Of a DNA stretch of 17,654 nt, positions 9,922 through 17,654 are shown one piece after another (position 1 is the stretch's first letter; every line of letters begins with the position of its first letter). The stretch is from Gymnopilus junonius. Its lineage: Eukaryota > Basidiomycota > Agaricomycetes > Agaricales > Galerinaceae. Made by a program: the position numbers and the translations under genes. Where the stretch lies: NCBI GenBank assembly GCA_015501075.1, contig JADNYJ010000630.1, positions 1-17,654 of the forward strand, written 5' to 3'. Below the pieces are notes generated by a model, which did not search any database, was not told the DNA's origin, and saw nothing but the letters and a program-made list of their open reading frames with translations.

Positions 9922-10018
9922 TATTATATTATATAAGCAGTGGAGGGACACTGCTTATATCAGCAGATAAGATACAGCATTTAAAAATAATCTGAATCTA
10001 AATATAACTGCCTTGCAC
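9922..10018 (+). repeat. Right copy of the roughly 100-bp direct repeat, with a hairpin
   Basis: It begins TATTATATTATATAAG (15 of 16 bases shared with 7967-7982) and ends GAATCTAAATATAACTGCC. Just after the TATA box, AAGCAGTG-gaggga-CACTGCTT (9936-9957) forms a perfect 8-bp stem that the left copy lacks. The first two bases are also the right TA flank of the 747-bp element. Confidence 0.5.
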
Positions 10019-10368
10019 TAGGGATCCATTCACAGCCATCTTGCAAAAACAAATTGCCACCAAACAAGCCCATTAATATTTATACATACAAAATAAGTTT
10101 CACAGCAGTAAAATTTAATGACAAACAGAGAATACCACCATGACAAGAACCAATGGTTTGTTGAAGAAAAAGACAACATGGCAGAAGAATATGCCAGATA
10201 AAGCTGAACAAGCAAGCCATCGCTTGACTGCAGAGCTGGACCAAGCCAAACAAGCACACCATCATCCTGATTGTGACATGTTGAGATGCTGCGGGATCAC
10301 AGAGCATTACAAGAATGTCCTCTAAAAGAATGATGTGTTACTTATGTAAAAGCATCATAACTGACAAG

Positions 10369-11117
10369 GTTAAATTAGATTTGAGCATTCTGTGTTGTAG
10401 TGGTATAACATGAAAAGAGAGATCATCATCCGAGGATGAGTGGAAGAACTTAATGGACCCGTATTAGCACAGACTGTAGACACATTTGTGCCCATTGCGA
10501 AGATGCTTTACAAAAAAATAAGATCCCCATATCATCTTTAGCTAATGGATGTGGATAGGCAATGTGCCAAAGCAGCTTCAACATCTTACATTCGCTGAGC
10601 AGATGCTGATAGCCCGTATACATCATAATAGATGTCTCGTCCGTGTGTTGTCGGTCGGGCGAAAATGATCACAAACTGCATCATGTTTGCAAATCCTATG
10701 GCAAAAGTCTACACCCATCTACCACTGAGTAAGGAAGAAATTAGCGAGGTCTTAGCATTTGTATTTATCGGTCCTGCCAGACCTACTGAAGATGAATACA
10801 AGCACACTCCGCTATTTGTACAGTGGAATAAAGTGGCTGACGCCTTGGAATGGCTCAAACTGAATCACTCTGATTATGCTGACTTAGTTATATCACAAGA
10901 AAATCTTGATTCATACCCATTGGCTGGAGTACCAGTTATGGTGGATTACAGGCACAATGATTCTGGATCAAATAAAATTGCCTCTGCCATGAGTAAGTTT
11001 GACAATGAGATCAAAGATGGCACTGAAAGCGGCGCTTGCCCTTTTACTGTACATGGTCTGACCAGTGAAGAATATGAGAAAATAGATATGAAGGAGATTA
11101 AAATCAGAGCACTGTGA
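10369..11117 (+). pseudogene. Helitron protein, CxxC plus DUF6570-like region
   Basis: Helitron coding resumes with KLDLSILCCSGIT, KERSSSEDE and LNGPVLAQ. After a frame change it gives HICAHCEDALQKNKIPISSL (about 10470-10530), a CxxC pair, and after another, WIGNVPKQLQHLTFAEQMLI and ARIHHNRCLVRV. From about 10632 a clean frame encodes the DUF6570-like part: MFANPMAKVYTHLPLSKEEI, FIGPARPTEDEYKHTPL, ALEWLKLNHSDYADLVIS and CPFTVHGLTSEEY. Block order matches the usual Agaricomycete Helitron protein. At least three single-base frame changes occur (about 10465, 10545, 10650). The stop at 11115-11117 is a TGA where the family usually has a basic residue (consistent with CGA to TGA), and the same frame continues beyond it. 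Confidence 0.75.
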
Positions 11118-12819
11118 CATCTTGAGGATGGAGGGCTAGCATTGGCCATGGGGCATGAAGAGCATCCTCAGCTGATCTATGGCAACCCTCAGATATATCC
11201 TCAGATGTTCCCTTGGTTGTTTCCATTCAGGAAAAGTGGATTGGGGCAGGAATGACATACTCGAAAGTTGTCAGAAGCTGAACACAAGAAAAACCTATTG
11301 CTGTACTATGATAAATGTTTTCAGACTGATTTATACTTTCCTATCGTAGCCTTCAATCATGAACAGATAAAGGATTGTTCGACAGGCAGTTTTTTGATGG
11401 CCAAGCAACAGAAATTTGATGATATATCCAGAAGGCTGCTTGAAATTAACCCTCACGTGCTGGATTCAATATCAAAGAGGATGAAAGATGGTGAACACAT
11501 CATCCCATTGACTGATGATGAAAAGGCTTGTTTCAAACTCCTTGACAACTTGGATCATGTAGGAGGCAGCATTAAGAGTTCACTCACCAGCAAGAAGTAT
11601 ATGAGAAATGAGATATGGTCTCTGGTGGCCTTCAGAGGTGCTCCTTCGTGGTTCATTACATTTTCACCAGCTGATAATAAGCATCCTTTGTGTTTATATT
11701 ATGCGGACAAGGATATCGCATTCAAGCCAGAGCTTAGGACATCAGATGAAAGAGATTTGTTAATTCTTCGCAATCCTGTTGCTGCTGCCAAGTTTTTTGA
11801 CATGATGGTAAGGCTCATTATCAAACATGTACTTGGCATGGGCAAAGATCATCCTGGTCTTTACGGTAAGACAGGTGCTTATTATGGAACAGTTGAACAA
11901 CAGGGGCACTTGACTTTGCATTTACATATGCTGTTATGGATAAAGGGTGCACTTTCACCTCAGGAGATCAGAGACAGAATTATGGCATCAGATTCAGATT
12001 TCCAGAAGGCATTGATAGAATACTTAGAAAGTGCATACAGAGGAGAGCTTCTGACCAGTACATTAGATGAAGTGCAGGCAAGAAGGCCTGACAATGGAAT
12101 TGTAGGTAAGGGGATACACTTGATTAAGGTTAAGTCTGCCAAGCAAGATAAGAGTGGAGCATATGAGGATCCAACTCAAACATTACCTGTTCCTCCTCCT
12201 AAACAGATTTGCAAGATAGTTCACGATGATCAATTTCCAAGCAGCGATTGCAATGAATACAGGTCGTTTACTGCTTGGTGGTCAGGATATGAGCATGTGG
12301 TGGATGATATTTTGACTAGATCAAATGTGCATACCTGTAAGTCTTCAAAGCTGAAAAAGGATGAGCCGGGCTCTGGTGGTTCTACTGGAGATGATACCCC
12401 TATAGCAAAGGCAGCTCATAGTGGTCCAAAAGGGTGTCTGAACAAAGAGGGTGTCTGCATGGTGCAATTTCCCAGAGAAATCAGACTTAAAATGGAAGTT
12501 GATGAGACAGACGGACATATTTTTATGAAGAAGCTTGAACCCATGATGAATACCTTTTCACCATGCCTGACATATCTATCTGTGATGCAACAGCGATGTC
12601 ACCCAGTTTACAATGGGTACTTCCTTGAAGGCAACGGTCAAGTATATCACTGATTACATCACCAAGCCTATGCTCAAGACTCACCAGGTATTTTCTTCTG
12701 CATTTGATGTCTTCTCAAAAAACTCGGAATTGATTGGTGAGGATATAAAAGCTGGTGAAGCTGCTAGAAAACTGATACTGAAGATTGTTAATGCTGACTT
12801 CAAAGCTCGAAATTGGTAG
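11118..12819 (+). pseudogene. Helitron Rep (HUH/Y2) nuclease domain
   Basis: This is the Helitron_like_N / Rep region that nicks DNA during rolling-circle transposition. The frame from 10632 continues through a second TGA (11253-11255) to 12653. Conserved blocks include HVGGSIKSSLTSKKYMRNEI (about 11560-11620), PSWFITFSPADNKHP, KHVLGMGKDHPGLYGKT and YYGTVEQQGHLTLHLHMLLW, where HLH (about 11919-11927) is the metal-binding HUH motif. After frame changes near 12570-12620 the text resumes as VKYITDYITKPMLKTH; the two tyrosines (12643-12645 and 12655-12657) fit the catalytic Y2 pair. FSKNSELIGEDIKAGEAARK follows. Both catalytic motifs survive, but in different frames and with two in-frame stops upstream, so no functional protein is expected from this copy as written. 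Confidence 0.85.
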
Positions 12820-14195
12820 TCCAATGGCCTGCATGTATCTCCTCGGTAATCCTGACCACTACACAAGTCATGAGTTTATACCGTTCTGGTGGAAGAGTTA
12901 CGTAGGTGATGTTAGGCGATTCTGGGCAACCGACATAGAAGACAAGAAGGGTGAGAGTGCCGAAGTACCGCACGAGATTAATGATAATTCAGGCCTTCGA
13001 TAAATTCTAATCAGGTTAAAAAGGAATACGTAGATACAGTACAGGATGAGCTATGTGAAAAGGTCATTATAGGATGGGAAGAAGGGTCATATATCGTCAG
13101 ATCAAATGTCGATGACTACAAATATCGACCAGATGTGTATTCTGACTTGAATTTATTTCAATGGATTCAGACATACACAAAAAGGAGGCAGCCCAAAAAA
13201 AGAGCCAAAAAGCTTAATGCTGGATCTAATCATGGCCGTGAATGTAAATCCCGGAGTATGACACATCATAAGTTTTTACCTGAACATCCTCTACATAATT
13301 CACATGAGGTGGTGTGTGACATGAGCAGGTTGGATACTATGGTGCCCAATTTTGTAGGTGGAAGCCTTGCTCGCTCTGATCAAGGTGACAGAGAGTATTA
13401 TTGCATGACAATGCTTATGCTATTCAAACCATGGAGGGATGGAATATCTCTGAAGAAAATTGGAGAGACATGGGATGAAGCTTTTCTGGCATATAATTTT
13501 ACTCCTCGTGATAGAAAGTATATGGCCAATTCAATTGAAATATGAGTGTTTGGATGAGAGAGATGATTATCATGCCCAGCTTCAAAAAACTATAAAAAAG
13601 GCTAGCATGCCCAACAGCTTTCGATATGATTCTGACAATCTGATGATGAGAATGACGGTTCATATATGGATGGTGGTGTGTATGAATATGTAGATGGTGA
13701 TGATCCAGACCAGTACTCTCTGTCACCACAAGCAAGACTGAGAGCAAGGCAAAAGAAGAAGCAAATAGGATATTACAGAATTCAGGCTGGCCAAGTTGTG
13801 TCCAATGGTGGAGGAGAATATGATAAGTTGAAGGATCTACCAACAACAAACTTTCATCAGGTGCATGGAAAAACATAGTGAGAGATTGCAGAGACTCTAT
13901 ACTGAAAGAAAGACAATGTAATTTAGCAGGCACCAGTAAACAGCATGAAGCAGGAAATTCATCTCAATCTGATGGTTATACATTCAATCAAGTTAATATT
14001 GTAAACGCTGAATATCTTAGGCACAACTTCAAATCTGAAAAAGAACACAGTAATGTTATTATAAATGACATATTGCGGAGTTTCATTGAATAAAGAGCAA
14101 GAGCATGCATTCAGAATCATAGCAAACCATGCAGCCTCCGCGCCCAGAACAGCTTAGAATGAATTAGGGGTATGGGGGGTACTGGAAAATCCCAG
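12820..14195 (+). pseudogene. Helitron post-Rep region, ending at the helicase Walker A
   Basis: The blocks follow family order but hop between frames: KLEIGSPMACMYLLGNPDHY (about 12800-12870), IPFWWKSYVGDVRRFW, DDYKYRPDVYSDLNLFQWI (about 13110-13170), VPNFVGGSLARSDQGDREYY (about 13340-13400), MLFKPWRDG, TWDEAFLAYNFTPRD, KYECLDERDDYHAQLQK (about 13540-13590), VNAEYLRHNF, and LNKEQEHAFRIIANHA (about 14090-14135). GMGGTGKS at 14169-14192 is the Walker A of the Pif1-like Helitron helicase. Downstream helicase motifs (Walker B and the rest, normally several hundred residues) are not found in the window. Frame changes occur near 12800, 13005, 13540, 13650, 13875, 14085, 14140 and 14166. This copy therefore lacks a usable helicase. 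Confidence 0.8.
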
Positions 14196-14669
14196 TCATC
14201 AAGCACATACAATAGTGACCATCATCTGTGACACACGGTTGCCCGGGGAAGTAAGACATCACAAAACCCACAGCCAGCCGAAGCGAGTCAGATTTGATGG
14301 TCATCTATTTTTGTGTGGTACGGCCGGAAAAGGTAAGACGTAGACACACAGCATGGTTCAGCCTGATCTGGGTGGCTGAAATAGGTACAAATATGGCAAC
14401 CGGATGGAAATATGATTGGGACCCGGAGCGCGATGCTGTATTTATCTACAGGGCGAGTTAACTCAGCAACAGATGGAAATCAGACACGGGCCGGGGGCCG
14501 ATGATAGTATATTTCAATTATTTAGGGTAGTGTAGTGATTCGGATGTCCATTTTTCTTCACCACGAAGATTTAATTTGACGCCCGACCATCATAGGGATC
14601 AAGGTCACCTAATCGTGTGACAAATACAAAGTGGGGAAAATTTTTTGAACTTTCTGATTAGTACCCATC
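14196..14669. other. 474 bp without a recognisable gene
   Basis: Directly after the Walker A codons the sequence stops resembling the helicase in any frame. It is richer in GC and CpG-containing words (ACACGGTTGCCCGGGG, GTACGGCCGGAAAAGG, GACACGGGCCGGGGGCCG) than the Helitron body and has stops in all frames. It could be degenerate helicase, an unrelated insertion, or upstream DNA of the following dioxygenase relic. I see no inverted or direct terminal repeats. Confidence 0.4.
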
Positions 14670-15912
14670 ATGGTTAATGTCAGTAAGCTCGCACTTGAGT
14701 TGACAGAGACCATCGCCATGTATATGCATGCCCAATTCAAACAAAAAGTAGGTCCACATCTGGGCCATGTAAAAACACCATGCGATTTGGATCCTGGGGT
14801 GTTGCTGGAATGCGACTTGGCTGTTGCCATCCTCAGAGAAGCATATAACAACTGCAGTACATGTGACCACCCAGTATTCTAATTTAAGATACTCAATATT
14901 CTTCAGAAGCGACAGAATGGAACACCGAAAATTATGTCCAGGAACTCACGTCAAGGTGTACAGGATGTAACACCAAAGTGGAAGAGCAACTATGATGAAA
15001 TTTCCTCCCATTCATACCCCATCAGCATATGAACTTCAACCATGTATAGTCACTGATGTGGCGGAACATATTCTGGCATGGTATTTGCCCAGGGTGTTAA
15101 CACCACGATTTGGTCAGTCAAGCTATTTTAAGATTCAGAGGCTGAATTTTATTTTAAGCACTAGGAACAAATGTGGAAAGACCTTCAGTATTTGGAACGG
15201 TCCTTGAAAGTAAATGCAAGTATGAGTTGGAGAACAGGACTGACGTACTATAGAGGACAGGAAGGTTGGTTAAAGCAAGGAAGTGCAAGTCTAGCACCAG
15301 CATGGTTTCAGCAGGTGCATGAGGTATGGCCTCCAATTTTTGGAAGACCAACTAAAGATAAAATTACTTAATAGAAATCCAATGCCATGGAGGTGTCCTG
15401 TGAATTAAGGAAGCCTCATGCACTTGAATGGGTCAGAAGGAACATGGTAGGATCAGCCTTAATAGGGGGAATACTCAGCATCATCCATCCTGAACTTTAC
15501 CGAGTTGGAGTTTGTGCCTTGAGAAGAATTGATGAATGCCCGGAGTCCATTACTCATGGGGTACATCTAGCTCATGTGCTCGGGTATGGACTTCACCATT
15601 CAGTGTGTTGACAGTCATTAGCAATCGAGAAATGCCCTTCCATCATGACAATGGATCAGCTCACCCATGGTTCGACATGTTAGTACCACTAGGTGCATAT
15701 CAGCATGGCAGGATTGAATTGCCAGGAATCGGAATGAGGTTCAAATATGACCAAGGAACAGTCTTTGCACATTTAGGAAGACTTCTTCAGCATGGTGCGA
15801 ATTGCTCGGAGACCGAGCTTGTATAGCATACTACATGCGCGAGACTGTGATCAAAGAACTCAGACTAGATATGCCGTCATGGATGAATGTATCTTATTAT
15901 CAGACGGAATGA
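14670..15912 (+). pseudogene. TET/JBP-type 2OG-Fe(II) dioxygenase relic
   Basis: Resembles the lineage-expanded Agaricomycete TET/JBP-type dioxygenases, relatives of enzymes that oxidise 5-methylcytosine or thymine in DNA. Blocks in order: a possible N-terminal part from the ATG at 14670; CIVTDVAEHILAWYLPRVLT (about 15045-15105); MSWRTGLTYYRGQ and SASLAPAWFQQVHEVWPPIF (about 15220-15345); HALEWVRRNMVGSALIGGIL and IHPELYRVG (about 15415-15515); FSVLTVISNREMPFHHDNGS, with HHD at 15641-15649 as the Fe(II)-binding HxD; MLVPLGAYQHGRIELPGIG; LLQHGA with the distal His at 15791-15793; and GDRACIAYYMRETV, whose Arg (15814-15816) fits the 2OG-binding residue. It ends PSWMNVSYYQTE, TGA 15910-15912. In-frame stops near 15370 and frame changes near 14880, 15150, 15585 and 15805 break the gene, although all metal- and cofactor-binding residues remain. 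Confidence 0.75.
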
Positions 15913-15942
15913 TCATCTAAATTTATTTTGGCCCCTAAATAC

Positions 15943-16930
15943 TTAAACTACAGCCAATTCGTCGATATCTTCATTATCATCCTGGTCCGAGTTATCATCA
16001 CCATATTCCTCACCATCACCGTCTTCTTCATCTTCCATGTCCTTGTCTTCAAATAGTGACCTAGCAGACTGATCAGATCCAGAACTTTCATCAGAACTTC
16101 CAGGGTGAAAATCATCGGGCACCGACGTAGGTCGCTACCACTGTCCTCGGAGCCCGAATCAGGTGGCGGAGTGCCAGAGTTCACTTGGTCTGGATGTACA
16201 TACGAATGTTGTAAATGCGACGCTTGGGTCTTGGTTTCATTTCGATCCCACTGGACGTAATTTCGAGCATTTCTGGCGATGGCTTTCAAAATCCCATCAT
16301 GAGCATCATGTCTAGGAATGCGACCGCGATATTCTTCTGGGAGGTGTTCGGTGTCCTGGAAAGGAATCCCATGCTTTGAATGAACTGAAACTCATAGAAG
16401 TGATTAATGTATGTTGGCGAGTCACCTGCAGAAGCATGGGGGTGTCTGCATTTTCTCCAGCCACCAATAACAGTACTCGTTGGTAGAATCCAACAGTTCC
16501 TGGTCTTCACGTGCATTGAATTCAGAATTGACGGTGCCCGGGACCATATTATTTTCAGGTCCACAAGCTGGGTCCGTAGAGAATATATTGCAAAGATCTT
16601 GCAGTAGGTATGGGACTCGGACATGAAATCCATTGATGGTGCAATATCCAATGTGAGCCAATGCTTGCTCCTACCCATTGTTAGTGTAAGCTATCCAAAG
16701 TAAGAAATTTTAGCACTCACAACTTCATCTTGCATATTGAGCTGCCAGTTATAAAGTTTGTAACCCAAGTTTGCAGTCATGATAACATGCAAGGCTGTTC
16801 GGATGCGAGTCATATGAACATGAAGCTTGAGTTTGGCCTCTGCCTCTTGTATTTCATAGGATGAAGGATACTTGTCATCAGGCAATGAAGCAAAGAGAGA
16901 ATGGGAGGCATAGTGGGATGGGGAAAGATA
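15943..16930 (-). pseudogene. Unassigned minus-strand coding segment with acidic C-terminus
   Basis: Read downward from about 16930, an open exon has SHYASHSLFASLPDDKYPSS, then HVHMTRIRTALHVIMTANLG and YNWQLNMQDEV. A GTGAGT..GGGTAG intron (about 16725-16676) joins in frame to EQALAHIGYCTINGFHVRVP, LLQDLCNIFSTDPACGPENN and EYCYWWLEKMQTPPCFC. After a gap (about 16430-16356, perhaps an intron but the phase does not match) come HLPEEYRGRIPRHDAHDGIL, SYVHPDQVNSGTPPPDSGS and, after a frame change near 16130, an Asp/Glu/Ser-rich tail ending DNEDIDELAVV (stop 15945-15943). The family is not recognised. It may be the C-terminal extension of the transposase-like relic upstream or a separate gene. It converges on the dioxygenase with about 30 bp between stops. 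Confidence 0.45.
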
Positions 16931-16999
16931 GATTTACAGCATTATCAGTTCCAATCTCATCAGATTGGTCATGTGGATGTACAGTCCCAGATGCCGTGT

Positions 17000-17654
17000 A
17001 TTGGACAGAAGGATTTCAAGCTTTTTAGTGCAATTGTCAATTGCATATTTCAGCAGGTAATTTACCGTACAAGATTCCACGTAGATGTAAATGCAGTATT
17101 TAAACGTTTGAACATTGCTTCCGAGACATGCCCAAGCTCATTCCACATATCAATTTGTTTCTCTGCATATGCACGGTGGCCGGATGATAGCTGAGTTGCA
17201 GAGTCCGACGACTTTGCCATGTTGTGGCCATGTACATGTAAAATCTTACGTCCACTCCATTTCATGTTTGGTGAGTTCCAACTCTTCGGCCTATCTATTT
17301 TTCTGAGCTCGTGCATGCAGCCAATTCAAGCGAAGAACTATAAATCGAGTGAGTGCTGGAACCATAATTTTATTTGCACTTACACTCTGTAGAATAGAGG
17401 TCATCGTCTGCAGTGTTGGGTGACAAACGGGTGTTACTCCTAACCAAGACCAACCAGTCTAACTCTGTCCGCTACTGTTGGGAGCACTTACAGCAGTACT
17501 CACTCGGCAGTCGTCCTTAGTAAGTAATGGGTATTGAAGCTCTAGCTCCGTCCGGGGGCCGAGAGTGTATAACACTTGGCAATTCTGATTGTAAAGCCTC
17601 CTCTGTAGTGTGCATACTTTTTCCAAAATGTTTGCACCTTCCAGGCTTCTTGTT
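17000..17654 (-). pseudogene. KDZ-like transposase C-terminal relic, enters from the right edge
   Basis: Minus strand. An edge-crossing exon (17654-17384) is followed by an intron (17383-17338, GTAAGT..TTATAG, 46 nt) and an exon beginning at 17337 with LRLNWLHARAQKNR, a TAG (17293-17291), and AEELELTKHEMEW. After a frame change come VRFYMYMATTWQSR and, in another frame, GHRAYAEKQIDMWNELGHVS. The pattern 'W.KARA..RW.EE..L...EM.W...', a WW/TW block and '..G.RAYAEKQ..MW' is the C-terminal signature I associate with Agaricomycete KDZ (Kyakuja-Dileera-Zisupton) transposases. The catalytic core lies beyond the window. The lower boundary (about 17000) is uncertain. At least two frame disruptions and two stops mark it as broken, subject to assembly quality. 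Confidence 0.5.

Larger units (their letters stand above)
7769..10360. mobile_element. About 2.6 kb of nested insertions splitting the Helitron gene
   Basis: Helitron coding breaks off near 7768 (CHLKLL) and resumes near 10369 (VKLDLSILCCSGIT), so the stretch between is an insertion or several. It is AT-rich and contains a 20-bp tandem repeat, a divergent direct repeat (7967-8066 and 9922-10018), a hAT-type MITE (8410-9013) and a TA-flanked element (9175-9921). No transposase is recognisable. A minus-strand open frame at 8315-8046 (89 codons, GTG start, internal NFHKCLMCQQCMV) and a plus-strand frame at 10140-10325 (61 codons, ATG, Lys/Gln-rich) are unrecognised and too weak to call genes. 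The outer boundaries are approximate and I could not define a target duplication for the whole block. Confidence 0.6.

Noticed and set aside
7967..10018. Long terminal repeats of an LTR retrotransposon
   Set aside because: Similarity covers only about 100 bp at about 70-75% by eye; no TG..CA ends, primer-binding site, polypurine tract or polymerase coding is visible between the copies.
10030..10307. Overlapping minus-strand frames of 75 codons
   Set aside because: Two overlapping frames with hydrophobic, Cys/Leu-rich translations in non-coding insertion DNA; no family match and no ATG context worth supporting.
13499..13933. Minus-strand open frame of 144 codons, His/Leu/Ser-rich
   Set aside because: It is antisense to well-conserved Helitron blocks (KYECLDERDDYHAQLQK and onwards) and is explained as their shadow.
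15948..16289. Reading the whole 113-codon minus frame, including its Met-rich end, as the true C-terminus
   Set aside because: The Asp/Glu-rich tail in the adjacent frame is far more protein-like than the Met/Lys/Thr-rich end (TRTRMIMKISTNWL), so a frame change near 16130 is preferred.
1..17654. tRNA, rRNA or other structured RNA genes
   Set aside because: No cloverleaf-like A/B box combination or rRNA-like conserved segment was seen on either strand by eye.

Overview
This window looks like a transposon-rich, gene-poor accessory region of a basidiomycete genome, most likely an Agaricomycete mushroom. The clues are very short GT..AG introns (about 46-76 nt), an Agaricomycete-type Helitron, a JmjC protein, an Spt5/KOW-like paralogue, a TET/JBP-type dioxygenase relic and the tail of a KDZ-like transposase. 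These family calls rest on remembered sequence patterns; no search was run.

Layout. 1-2927 (minus): a multi-exon gene whose 3' end leaves the window; its last exons encode a JmjC-like domain. 2928-3298: a divergent intergenic region. 3299-5613 (plus): a multi-exon Spt5-like protein with an NGN-like region and several KOW-like motifs. 5614-6815: a TATA-box promoter, a possible small spliced hydrophobic ORF, and AT-rich DNA. 6816-14195 (plus): a decayed autonomous-type Helitron protein, with a duplicated Cys-rich module, a CxxC/DUF6570-like region, a Rep (HUH/Y2) domain and the Walker A of the helicase, where recognisable coding ends. About 2.6 kb of non-Helitron DNA (about 7769-10360) interrupts it. 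That insert holds a 604-bp hAT-type MITE with an 8-bp target duplication, a 747-bp TA-flanked inverted-repeat element, a divergent 100-bp direct repeat and a 3 x 20-bp tandem repeat. 14196-14669: nothing recognisable. 14670-15912 (plus): a frameshifted 2OG-Fe(II) dioxygenase of the fungal TET/JBP type, with its HxD, distal His and Arg still visible. 15943-17654 (minus): an unassigned acidic-tailed coding segment and a relic resembling the C-terminus of KDZ-family transposases, convergent with the dioxygenase.

How it fits together. Two 2OG-Fe(II) oxygenase families (JmjC, TET/JBP) and an Spt5-like transcription factor sit among Helitron, hAT, TA-target and KDZ-like mobile elements. Expansion of TET/JBP genes next to KDZ transposons is a described feature of Agaricomycete genomes, and this locus fits that pattern. 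Nearly every coding block carries single-base frame breaks while its protein motifs remain readable. So the genes are recent pseudogenes, or the assembly has residual indel errors; sequence alone cannot separate these.
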